From Candidatus Uhrbacteria bacterium GW2011_GWC2_41_11 (GTDB lineage: Bacteria; Patescibacteriota; Patescibacteriia; UBA9934; GWF2-40-263): a stretch of 44,376 bases of DNA. Shown here one piece after another: positions 20,040 through 28,290 of the stretch (within the stretch, counting starts at the first letter, position 1; each line of letters begins with the position of its first letter). Location: assembly GCA_000996355.1 (NCBI GenBank), contig LCAH01000006.1:1-44376 (forward strand). The letters are read 5' to 3'. Under the pieces are notes generated by a model. It was not told the DNA's origin, did not search any database, and worked only from the letters and a program-made list of their open reading frames with translations. The position numbers and the translations under genes are program-made.

Positions 20040-20120
20040 GTCTTTTCAGCTAAACCGTTTCCAGAAATCTGGACGTATTTCAGTGAAAATAAGAATCGTT
20101 TTGTGTGTATCTAACAAAAG

Positions 20121-23100
20121 TTAGTACACGATTGTGCCACCCGTAACTGGAAGATTCTTAACGAAATCTCCATTCACGTTGTCGGCTTCGACATCGTCAT
20201 CCCAAGCAATAGCCTGGAGATCGTTGTCGTCATCGTCATAAGAGGCACAGTCTGGCGCACCTCCAGCGACACAGTCTTCAACAAGACCATCTGCCTCGGT
20301 CTCATCGATAATATCGATGCGGATCGAGTCGTCATCCGTTGAACTGGCACCTGTGGTGTCAATACGGAGAACGTAGGTCTTTGTTTCACCTGCTCCAATT
20401 TCTTCCACTGGAGTTGTGGCACTTGTTGCAAGGTCCAAGATCGCATATTTGAGATCTTGAGCAGCTGTACAAGCATCATCATCGGTTGTGTTGTCGAGGA
20501 AGAACCAGTCTGTTGCATCATCGAGCTTGGTAGATGGGTCTGCGTTGTCGTAGAATTCCCATTTTGTTGCACTACCAAGAGCAGAACAAATGTTCCAGTC
20601 TCCAGCTCCACCGTCTGTTGATGTCACCTTAAAGGTGATTGCATTCAAAGCAACATATCCACGAGAATCCGCGGAAACATTGAATCGGAACACTTCAGAG
20701 AGACCAGGAACGCTGGCACCTGATGGGCTACCGGAAGCCAAACTAATTGTTGGTTTGGTCTTACGGGCAACCATATCGTTGGCAACAACGTAGGTATCTA
20801 CATCATCTTCGGTGAGTGTTTCACCGGATCCAGCACCAATGGCTTCAAAATCTCCAATTGCACCTGTTGATTCCGCATCCAGGTTGAGCTGGATAGAACT
20901 GCCGGATGCAGCACCGGTCGAAGACACAGTTGCTGTATCAGCAGTCACGGACAATGTACGGGTGGAATCGGTTGGGACGTAGAAGTCAAGGTTATCAAAT
21001 ACCACTTTACCACCGGAAATAAATCCTGTTTTGGTTTGTGTGGCACCGGCTTTGTCCAAGTAACTGATTTTCACAGCAGAAGCAATACTGTCAGATCCAT
21101 CAGCTTCTCCACCATCTGCGCAGTCATCATCTGCATCAGCAGCGGCTGCAACACAGTTGCGGAGAGTCAATTTCTTAACCGTGAAAGCTTCGTCTGTAGC
21201 ATCAAACTTGTATTTTGCCATGGAAACTCCTGTGGAGGAACCAAGGATGATGGTGGATTTGGCTGTGGAACCATCAAGAGTGATGTCAAGATCACCTGTA
21301 CTTGCAATAACGATTGCAACCGCACCATCCGAGTTGTCATCAGACAATGTTGGATCGATCTGGTCACCATCTGCATCTTCAGCTGTTATATCTCCAGCTG
21401 CTGCGATGTAGAAGGCATATGCATCGTCCGTAGCACTTTCCGTGTCTTGGTTGCTGTAGTTACAGCGCAAGACCATCTTCGATGTCTCACCTGCTTCGAC
21501 AGACCAGTCAAAATCAGAGAATGTGACTTCGTCGTCAGAGTTCAAAGATTCTGGACCGTCAACCAATGCACCGGATTCGCTATCGTACACACTACAGGAA
21601 CTTACATGGTCTCCAACGTCGATATCGCCGTCGAGATCTGTAAAGGCTCCATCATTGTCACCCATGGCTGTGTATTTCACTTCAGTCACGGTGAGGTCAG
21701 ATGCACCTCCAGCTACAAATGAGAATCCAACTGTGTCAACATTGTTGGCACCTTTAACGTATGTTCCGCTTGACGGAGGTTCGGCAAGATCAACTGTCAA
21801 AGAAGCATCTGTAAGCGTGAAGTTGTTTCCACCAATATCCGAACTTGGAACAATGTCGTCGGCTGTACTCAATTCATCACCATTTGCATCTTCTGCCACT
21901 ATTGCACTCATATCGAGTGTCATAGAGTAGATATCTCCCTGGATTGCATCTGTGGAAATATCTGCAGTGATCATGAGATCAAGAGTCTCACCAGTCTGAA
22001 GAATTTGATCATCACTAAAGGTAAGTGTGTGGGTGATATCACTTGTATCATCGTATTCTTCTGGACCCATCCAAGTTGTACCATCTGTTTCACGGATGGT
22101 GATATCCTGGAGGTTTGGTTCGTCTGCACCGTCGTTGTACAAGTCTCCATCATCAGCTACAGGATCGGCATCACAACCAGAAGCTGATCCGTCTTCACAA
22201 GCAATGATCACAGCAAGTTCTTTGAGGTCTGTCCAGTTCTGAGCTGTGATGCTGAATTCCATAAACACCTGGTCATCACCATCGATCTGAACATCGTCAC
22301 TCGCAGGTCCATTGAAAGCAAATGTGAGTTCACCACCAATGATTGTTCCATAGGAACAGTCATCAGCTGAACTTGCACAGGAAGAACCTGTTTCATCATA
22401 TCCAGTAATATCTGCAGACATGTTGAAACCATAGTCACCACCAATAGCAAGAATGTCAGCTTCTTCTTCGATAGCTACATGAACGGTGTCATTAGCTTGT
22501 CCTCCGATATCAGCTGTGACTTTCAAAGTTGCACTCTTTCCTTCTGCGAGTTCAAGTGGGTTTGTGAGGATAAAAGCAACGAGATCACCACTCTGTTCAC
22601 CTGCAGCGAGCAACGTGTCGCTCTGCCAGAGGTCATAATTGGAATGATCTGGAGCATCGTCTACACGAACCGTGATGCGCTCAATAGAAGCAGCTTCGTC
22701 CTGAGCTTCAACCGTAAATTTGGCAATAACGGCACCTTCTTCTCCAATGGTTGGATCAGAAATTGTGCCTGTTTTGTCAACAACGATTGTACCAGCCTGA
22801 GTCTCAGAGAATGTCATGGTGTTTCCCGAGATCGAGAAATTACCACTGACGGTTGCAGAACTGGAAACAGAACTCTCCGAAGAGAGATAAAAGCTTGCGG
22901 TATCTCCACCGTTTGGTGCAGCAGCAATGTCTGCACGAACGGTAAGATATTTGGATTCGCCACTGGAAAGATCAATGTTCAACGCGCTGAAGGTGACTTC
23001 GCGTGTTGATGAGTTCACAGAACGTCCATCAGTCAAACGTGTACCATCATCATAGAGATACACATTGCCGAGGTTTCCAACGGCTCCAACACCACCCAAC

Positions 23101-23960
23101 TTGAAGACAAGCTGGTCAATGGATGCGGATCCGGAAGTTGCTGTAAATTTAATCTTTGTGAATGGGACGGAAGCAGCATCAGCTGGCACCGTGGCCGAAG
23201 CCGGGGTGTCAGATGCAAGACTCACGGAAAGGCCACCTGTGACCTCTTCACCGAGTTGAGCTACATCAACTAATACAGATTCTTGTCCCGAAACACTTGA
23301 TCCTGAGGTAACACCAGCAAGATCAATACTTGTTCCATCAAGGAGAACACGGTCCTGGTAGCGGTTTCCGCTCCATCCAGAACTGGTCACTTCTCGTTTT
23401 ACCCCGTTCCAAACGAGGTATTTTTTGTCAGACATTTTCACAAGCGCGCCATTGTAGGCATCACCTGCATCCATGAGAGACGTTCCAACTGTGTAATCGA
23501 CGAAGAACGTGTCCGAAACATCATCAATGAACGCGTTCCAGTCAGAACCAGCAAGACCTTGTGCTACCGATTCAGACTCGATCCAACGGATCTGGCCTTG
23601 TGGGGTAACAGCATAGGTTTTGGGATCGCTCTGGATTTTGATCCAGCGAGATCCTGGACGGTAGACAATGTTTCCCGCGAGTGGAATGGCGGCGAGTTCA
23701 CTGTCTGTAATCGTCTTCACGCTACTAAAATCGGAATACCATGTGTAATAGGTCTTTTCGTTTGGGAAAGCGTAGCGCGATCCATCTGCGGCGTAATAAT
23801 ACAACGTAGACAGAGTCGTTCCTTTGATTACATCTCCGGCAGAAGCCGCGGATGCGTTCGAAGGAAGAACGAATGCTGAAATCCCAACGGACCAAAAAAT
23901 GGTCGCGAGAGCAACAGCAACCGTAAAGGTGCGCTTTCCAAGTTTCAAAACATCGGTCAT
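20121..23960 (-). CDS. S-layer-like secreted surface protein
   Basis: Signal peptide (VAVALATIFWSVGISAFVLPSNASA), N-terminal YYYAADGSRYAFPNEKTYYTWYSDF...VYRPGSRWIKIQSDPKTYAV module I associate with CPR surface proteins, then Ser/Thr/Asp-rich beta/Ig-like repeats to the C-terminus. Confidence 0.75.
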   Translation of the reverse strand: MTDVLKLGKRTFTVAVALATIFWSVGISAFVLPSNASAASAGDVIKGTTLSTLYYYAADGSRYAFPNEKTYYTWYSDFSSVKTITDSELAAIPLAGNIVYRPGSRWIKIQSDPKTYAVTPQGQIRWIESESVAQGLAGSDWNAFIDDVSDTFFVDYTVGTSLMDAGDAYNGALVKMSDKKYLVWNGVKREVTSSGWSGNRYQDRVLLDGTSIDLAGVTSGSSVSGQESVLVDVAQLGEEVTGGLSVSLASDTPASATVPADAASVPFTKIKFTATSGSASIDQLVFKLGGVGAVGNLGNVYLYDDGTRLTDGRSVNSSTREVTFSALNIDLSSGESKYLTVRADIAAAPNGGDTASFYLSSESSVSSSATVSGNFSISGNTMTFSETQAGTIVVDKTGTISDPTIGEEGAVIAKFTVEAQDEAASIERITVRVDDAPDHSNYDLWQSDTLLAAGEQSGDLVAFILTNPLELAEGKSATLKVTADIGGQANDTVHVAIEEEADILAIGGDYGFNMSADITGYDETGSSCASSADDCSYGTIIGGELTFAFNGPASDDVQIDGDDQVFMEFSITAQNWTDLKELAVIIACEDGSASGCDADPVADDGDLYNDGADEPNLQDITIRETDGTTWMGPEEYDDTSDITHTLTFSDDQILQTGETLDLMITADISTDAIQGDIYSMTLDMSAIVAEDANGDELSTADDIVPSSDIGGNNFTLTDASLTVDLAEPPSSGTYVKGANNVDTVGFSFVAGGASDLTVTEVKYTAMGDNDGAFTDLDGDIDVGDHVSSCSVYDSESGALVDGPESLNSDDEVTFSDFDWSVEAGETSKMVLRCNYSNQDTESATDDAYAFYIAAAGDITAEDADGDQIDPTLSDDNSDGAVAIVIASTGDLDITLDGSTAKSTIILGSSTGVSMAKYKFDATDEAFTVKKLTLRNCVAAAADADDDCADGGEADGSDSIASAVKISYLDKAGATQTKTGFISGGKVVFDNLDFYVPTDSTRTLSVTADTATVSSTGAASGSSIQLNLDAESTGAIGDFEAIGAGSGETLTEDDVDTYVVANDMVARKTKPTISLASGSPSGASVPGLSEVFRFNVSADSRGYVALNAITFKVTSTDGGAGDWNICSALGSATKWEFYDNADPSTKLDDATDWFFLDNTTDDDACTAAQDLKYAILDLATSATTPVEEIGAGETKTYVLRIDTTGASSTDDDSIRIDIIDETEADGLVEDCVAGGAPDCASYDDDDNDLQAIAWDDDVEADNVNGDFVKNLPVTGGTIVY

Positions 23961-24070
23961 AGCTCTTTTGTTTCTGCCCTTAATTTTACATGCTGAAGCA
24001 CGGCATGGACTTTTAATTGAAAAATTGCAAACGATCCCAGCTTGTCTGAGCCGACCTTTTACCGTTCACA

Positions 24071-24101
24071 AGGGGAGACACGCGAAACGCGTCTCTACCC
24101 T
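24071..24101. repeat. imperfect palindromic element (REP-like)
   Basis: AGGGGAGACACGCGAAACGCGTCTCTACCCT: GC-rich inverted repeat in an otherwise AT-rich intergenic region. Confidence 0.55.
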
Positions 24102-24133
24102 GATTTCCATCCCAATCTTTTGACGGAAATCAG
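24100..24133. terminator. hairpin just downstream of the DUF5667 gene
   Basis: CTGATTTCCATC...GACGGAAATCAG: 12-nt arms with one non-Watson-Crick position, 13 nt beyond the stop; no clean minus-strand T tract, so the terminator role is uncertain. Confidence 0.45.
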
Positions 24134-24145
24134 AGAAGAAAAACG

Positions 24146-25216
24146 TTATAAACTCACTTTAGTACTTATCTCTATTTCCATCGTCTGAATGGCAGATCCC
24201 ATTGATGTTAAATCTCCTTTCAATTGACTCACCATTTCTGAAACCCGACGGAATCCTCCTGCTGCAAAGAAATCCATAGCTTCGATCAAAGAACTTTCAA
24301 AATTTTGTAATGATCTTTTGAAAGACTCCGCATCTGTTCGATATTTTTCTTCGTTGTCGAGTGTTTGTGTATTTAAAACCTGTTCAATAACAGTGATACG
24401 TCCATAATAGGAATTCATGGTTGTTCGAATTTCTCCAAGATCACGCTGAAAGGTACTCTGAAGATAGACCGTTGTTGCGGGTTCAGGTGTTGCTTCATGT
24501 GTTGTCACAATCGCATCTGTCACCTGCTGTTTCGTTTCCTCAACAATCTGACGAGCTGCATCTACTTCTATTCGATGTTCATTCAAAGAAGGATTTTCTT
24601 CATTGCGCGCAAATACAGCTTCATATTCACCTACTTTGCGATCCACCACTTTTGCCATTTCAAAGGCTTCTTGAACATTTCCTGTTGTTGCTTGCACAAA
24701 TTCCTCGTTCACAGAAGCAATCTCTTGTTTAAAACCAGCAACCGCTTCATGCATACGAACATCTTTTGCTGTTCGATTTGATCCAGCAATATCCATAACC
24801 TCTTCCAAACGACGACTAGCAAACTCTGCATGCAATCGAGCACGTTGTTCATTGTTGGTAATAGCAAGGGTTAGCTGAACACGTTCTGTCGCAAGCTTAA
24901 CTGGATAAAGAAAATCTCCTGGCACACTGGAAAAAGAAGCATTCACGGTTGCAATCCATCCCATGAAGACCAAAGAAAAAAGCGAAGCTCCAATACTGAC
25001 TGGCCGAAGAAATGTTCGAAAAATTGTTTTCTCTATATAAGAAAAAAAATCTTTCCAAGAAAGTACGGGTGCGGACGGAAGGGTTGTTTGTTTAAAAGAC
25101 AATTGTTCAGCAAGGTGTTTCCATCCTTCTTCCATTTTTGAACGTTGAAAATCACCCCCAAATACAGGAGTGTCTTTTACTTGTTTGAGAAGATGGAGAA
25201 GTTCTTTTTCATTCAT
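24146..25216 (-). CDS. DUF5667-type single-TM protein, putative anti-sigma/regulatory partner
   Basis: GASLFSLVFMGWIATVNASFSSVPGDFLYPVKLATERVQLTLAITNNEQRARLHAEFASRRLEEV is DUF5667-like; ATGA overlap with the sigma factor gene. Confidence 0.8.
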   Translation of the reverse strand: MNEKELLHLLKQVKDTPVFGGDFQRSKMEEGWKHLAEQLSFKQTTLPSAPVLSWKDFFSYIEKTIFRTFLRPVSIGASLFSLVFMGWIATVNASFSSVPGDFLYPVKLATERVQLTLAITNNEQRARLHAEFASRRLEEVMDIAGSNRTAKDVRMHEAVAGFKQEIASVNEEFVQATTGNVQEAFEMAKVVDRKVGEYEAVFARNEENPSLNEHRIEVDAARQIVEETKQQVTDAIVTTHEATPEPATTVYLQSTFQRDLGEIRTTMNSYYGRITVIEQVLNTQTLDNEEKYRTDAESFKRSLQNFESSLIEAMDFFAAGGFRRVSEMVSQLKGDLTSMGSAIQTMEIEISTKVSL

Positions 25217-25782
25217 ACTGGTTGAAGCATGCTGCGCAACTGTTTTAGAGCCCGATGCAACATCACGCGTGTGGCATTTTCTGTTTTTTGAAAATGCGTT
25301 GCTATTTCTCTGATGGAACGTCCTTCAAAAAATCGAAGGACAATTAATTCTTGATCTCGATCTTCAAGACGATTCAATGCTTGGCGAACTAAGGCGATAT
25401 CCGCAGAAAGATACAAAAGGTTTGTCTGGTCACTCTGTTCCTCTCCCTCTGATAACGGAACATGTTCTGGGTGTCGTGTTCGATAGAACTCAGCAACGAC
25501 ACCTCTCGCAATGGTAAAGATGAGACCAGAGATACTCTCAACCGCATCTGCAGCCGTAAGGTAATTCCATAATCGAAAGAAGGTTGTTGAAACAGCATCC
25601 TCTGCATCTTGAGGGGTAGGCAGTTTCAGAAACAAGAAACGACGAACAGCTGAGACATGTTTTTCGTAAAGAACGGCGAATGCTGTTTCATCTCTACTTG
25701 TCCGAATCCGATACAAAAAAATTTGTTCTTGAATATCCTTCACAAACAAGGTCGTAAATTTATCCCAAAATATTACATCCAA
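25213..25782 (-). CDS. ECF-type RNA polymerase sigma factor
   Basis: Region 2 DAEDAVSTTFFRLWNYL and region 4 LEDRDQELIVLRFFEGRSIREIATHFQKTENATRVMLHRALKQLR. Confidence 0.92.
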   Translation of the reverse strand: MDVIFWDKFTTLFVKDIQEQIFLYRIRTSRDETAFAVLYEKHVSAVRRFLFLKLPTPQDAEDAVSTTFFRLWNYLTAADAVESISGLIFTIARGVVAEFYRTRHPEHVPLSEGEEQSDQTNLLYLSADIALVRQALNRLEDRDQELIVLRFFEGRSIREIATHFQKTENATRVMLHRALKQLRSMLQPV

Positions 25783-25820
25783 CCCGCATTCTTTAAAGAA
25801 AAACGAAAAAGAGTAACAAA

Positions 25821-25849
25821 ATCATACAAAATTAAACATAAAAAGACAA
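25821..25849 (-). promoter_or_regulatory. predicted promoter of the sigma factor/DUF5667 operon
   Basis: Minus strand TTGTCT - 17 nt - TATGAT. Confidence 0.55.
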
Positions 25850-25865
25850 TAAAAGGAAACAAAAA

Positions 25866-25904
25866 TTGACAAAAAAAATATTTTTGTCTACTCTAGTGTA
25901 GACA
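25866..25904 (+). promoter_or_regulatory. predicted promoter with overlapping dyad operator
   Basis: TTGACA (25866-25871) - 17 nt - TACTCT (25889-25894), overlapped by TGTCTAC-TCTAGT-GTAGACA (25885-25904). Confidence 0.65.
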
Positions 25905-25941
25905 TCACAACGTAACCAGAATTTAGACATATTCCAAACCT

Positions 25942-26253
25942 ATGGCAATTAATACGATTATTCGTTTATCTGTCTCTGAAGCAGCTCTCTTATTTGGAGT
26001 AAGTCAACGTACGATTCGCAGAGCCATTACTAAACAAGAGATCACCTACGTTGTAGTACAAGGTCGATATAAACTCAATTTTGAATCCTTACTTAAGTGG
26101 TCTCAAACCACGACCGGAATGCGAAACAAACGAGACAAAGAAGGGATTGGACAATATGTTGCCCAATGGAAAATTAAAAACAAATTATTTTCTCCGAATC
26201 CCAAACTCTTTCTCAAAGAAGATGTGGAAACGGAAACAGATCCTCATGAATAA
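25942..26253 (+). CDS. small helix-turn-helix DNA-binding protein (MerR/excisionase-like)
   Basis: LSVSEAALLFGVSQRTIRRAITKQEITYVVVQGRYKLNFESLLKW. Confidence 0.75.
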   Translation: MAINTIIRLSVSEAALLFGVSQRTIRRAITKQEITYVVVQGRYKLNFESLLKWSQTTTGMRNKRDKEGIGQYVAQWKIKNKLFSPNPKLFLKEDVETETDPHE

Positions 26254-28285
26254 AATTCTTCTCTCCTGTTTTCTTTTTGGTCAAATTTTCTTTTTCATCC
26301 CAGGTAACGCACTGGCAAAAAATGAACACAAGTCTTTTGTCCGAACCTCAAATTATTTTCTTCTCTCTGGGACAGCTCTGGAAAATCCTGAGACAATTGA
26401 GACATTAAGTCATTTTGACCTCTTGATTCTCCCGGCAGAGGCACAAATCTTTAATCAGGATTTTTTTGAAGATGTTCGAAAACGAAATCCAGATGTTCTG
26501 ATTCTCGCATATGTCCCAACCGTCAGTTACAACAACCTCTATTGGTCTGACACCCTTCACATTCAATTGAAACATGGAATAAAAAATACCTGGTGGCTCA
26601 AGGATCAGAACGGAACAATCCAAACCATCTGGCCTGACACATCTGCTCTGAATCTTTCTTCTGATTGGGCAACTTACCTTGCGAACTTTGTGATAGACAA
26701 CATCCTTTCCACTGACCTTTGGGATGGTATTTTTTATGATGAAGTTGGAGACACTATTTCCTGGGTCGGTTCAGTTGATACAGACAACAATCATCGTTCG
26801 GATAATCCCGCTTCTGCTGATGATTCTTGGAAGAAAGGATATATCCAACTTCTTTCTCAAACACGTGCCAACATGAAACCAGATGATCTTATTGTGATAA
26901 ATGGAAGTTCAACAAAAGAGTATCAACCTTTTATCAATGGCCGCATGTTTGAATCCTTTCCCACTCCTTGGGAAGGAGACGGGACATGGACAACCGTCAC
27001 AAATCAATATCTTGATCTTGAAACAAGGGTTCGAAAATCTCCTTTATTCATTGTGAATGGAAACACAAACAATACAGGAGACCAGACAAATTATCGTGCC
27101 GTTCGATTCGGTCTTGCTTCCACGCTTTTGGGAAATGGATATTTTGGATTTGATTTTGGAACAAAAAGTCACGCGCAATTGTGGCAATATGACGAATACG
27201 GTGCATTTCTTGGAGATCCAAAAGGAACACGAGAAGATGTCTTGTTTCCAGAAAACAAATACCTCAAAAAAAGTGTTTGGGAACGAGATTTTTCAAATGG
27301 AAAAGTTCTTGTGAATGCCACAGATACAATCCAAACCGTTCGCCTGGACGGAGAATATGAAAAACTTCACGGAACACAAGATCCAATCGTAAATAATGGA
27401 GCCATTATTTCTCGTGTAACACTCAATGCAAAAGATGGCCTTCTTCTTCTTCGCCCTTTGGAAAATGTCTCTAATGCTTCTTTTGTGAATGGAACATTTA
27501 CACGTGTGTTTAATGGAACTGGACAGACAAAACGAACAGGCTTTTTTGCCTATGATGCCAGATATCGAGGCGGTCAACAGATCGTACACACAGATCTTGA
27601 TGCAAATGGATCAAAAGAAACCATTGTTGCAGATCAAACGCACGTAACGATTTATGAGGAGGATGGAACACAGATGACTTCTTTTTATCCGTACTCAAAT
27701 ACATATAAAAACGGAATAAACATAGCCGTCGGAGATTTGAATGGAGATGGACGGGCAGAGATTGTCACAGGAACAGAAAATGGAGGCGGACCTCATGTAC
27801 GTATCTTCAACAAAGATGGGTTTCTTATCCATCCAGGATTCTTTGCATACGATGAACAGTTTCGTGGAGGCGTTCATGTTGCTATCGGGGACATAAACGG
27901 AGATCATATAAACGAAATCATTACCGGAGCAGGAAAAGGAGGCGGACCTCATGTGCGTGTTTTTACAAAAGATGGCACAGCTATCTCTCCAGGATTCTTT
28001 GCATACGACGAAGAATTTCATGGAGGAGTCCATGTTTCCGCAGGAGATGTCAATGGCGATGGAATAGACGAAATCATTACCGGAGCAGGAAAAGGAGGCG
28101 GACCTCATGTGCGTGTTTTTGATGAACGTGGAAATATCAAAAATCAATTTTTTGCTTTTGATCCAACAGAAACACAAGGGGTAGAAATTGCTTGTTCAGA
28201 TGTTGATGGGGATGGAATCGATGAAATCCTTGGATTGACATCAAATGTCTTTACCTTGAGTTCTGAATCCCTTGGAAATCCATAA
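26246..28285 (+). CDS. secreted GHL15-like (putative glycoside hydrolase) protein with C-terminal FG-GAP repeats
   Basis: Signal peptide MNKILLSCFLFGQIFFFIPGNALAK; TIM-barrel-like pattern LLILPAEAQIF...VLILAYVPTV...WDGIFYDEVGD; C-terminal GDLNGDGRAEIVTGTENGGGPHVRIF repeats. Start placed at the signal peptide Met. Confidence 0.75.
   Translation: MNKILLSCFLFGQIFFFIPGNALAKNEHKSFVRTSNYFLLSGTALENPETIETLSHFDLLILPAEAQIFNQDFFEDVRKRNPDVLILAYVPTVSYNNLYWSDTLHIQLKHGIKNTWWLKDQNGTIQTIWPDTSALNLSSDWATYLANFVIDNILSTDLWDGIFYDEVGDTISWVGSVDTDNNHRSDNPASADDSWKKGYIQLLSQTRANMKPDDLIVINGSSTKEYQPFINGRMFESFPTPWEGDGTWTTVTNQYLDLETRVRKSPLFIVNGNTNNTGDQTNYRAVRFGLASTLLGNGYFGFDFGTKSHAQLWQYDEYGAFLGDPKGTREDVLFPENKYLKKSVWERDFSNGKVLVNATDTIQTVRLDGEYEKLHGTQDPIVNNGAIISRVTLNAKDGLLLLRPLENVSNASFVNGTFTRVFNGTGQTKRTGFFAYDARYRGGQQIVHTDLDANGSKETIVADQTHVTIYEEDGTQMTSFYPYSNTYKNGINIAVGDLNGDGRAEIVTGTENGGGPHVRIFNKDGFLIHPGFFAYDEQFRGGVHVAIGDINGDHINEIITGAGKGGGPHVRVFTKDGTAISPGFFAYDEEFHGGVHVSAGDVNGDGIDEIITGAGKGGGPHVRVFDERGNIKNQFFAFDPTETQGVEIACSDVDGDGIDEILGLTSNVFTLSSESLGNP
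27913..28120 (+). repeat. 52-bp exact direct repeat, period 156 bp, inside FG-GAP repeats
   Basis: CGAAATCATTACCGGAGCAGGAAAAGGAGGCGGACCTCATGTGCGTGTTTTT at 27913-27964 and 28069-28120. Confidence 0.9.
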
Positions 28286-28290
28286 ACAGT

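Noticed and set aside
20121-20160. LPVTGG near the C-terminus of the S-layer-like protein as a sortase signal
   Set aside because: Only four residues (TIVY) follow; there is no hydrophobic helix or basic tail as needed for an LPxTG sorting signal.
21036-21722. 228-aa and other plus-strand ORFs inside the S-layer-like gene
   Set aside because: Antisense to a long convincing secreted protein ORF; no supporting signals.
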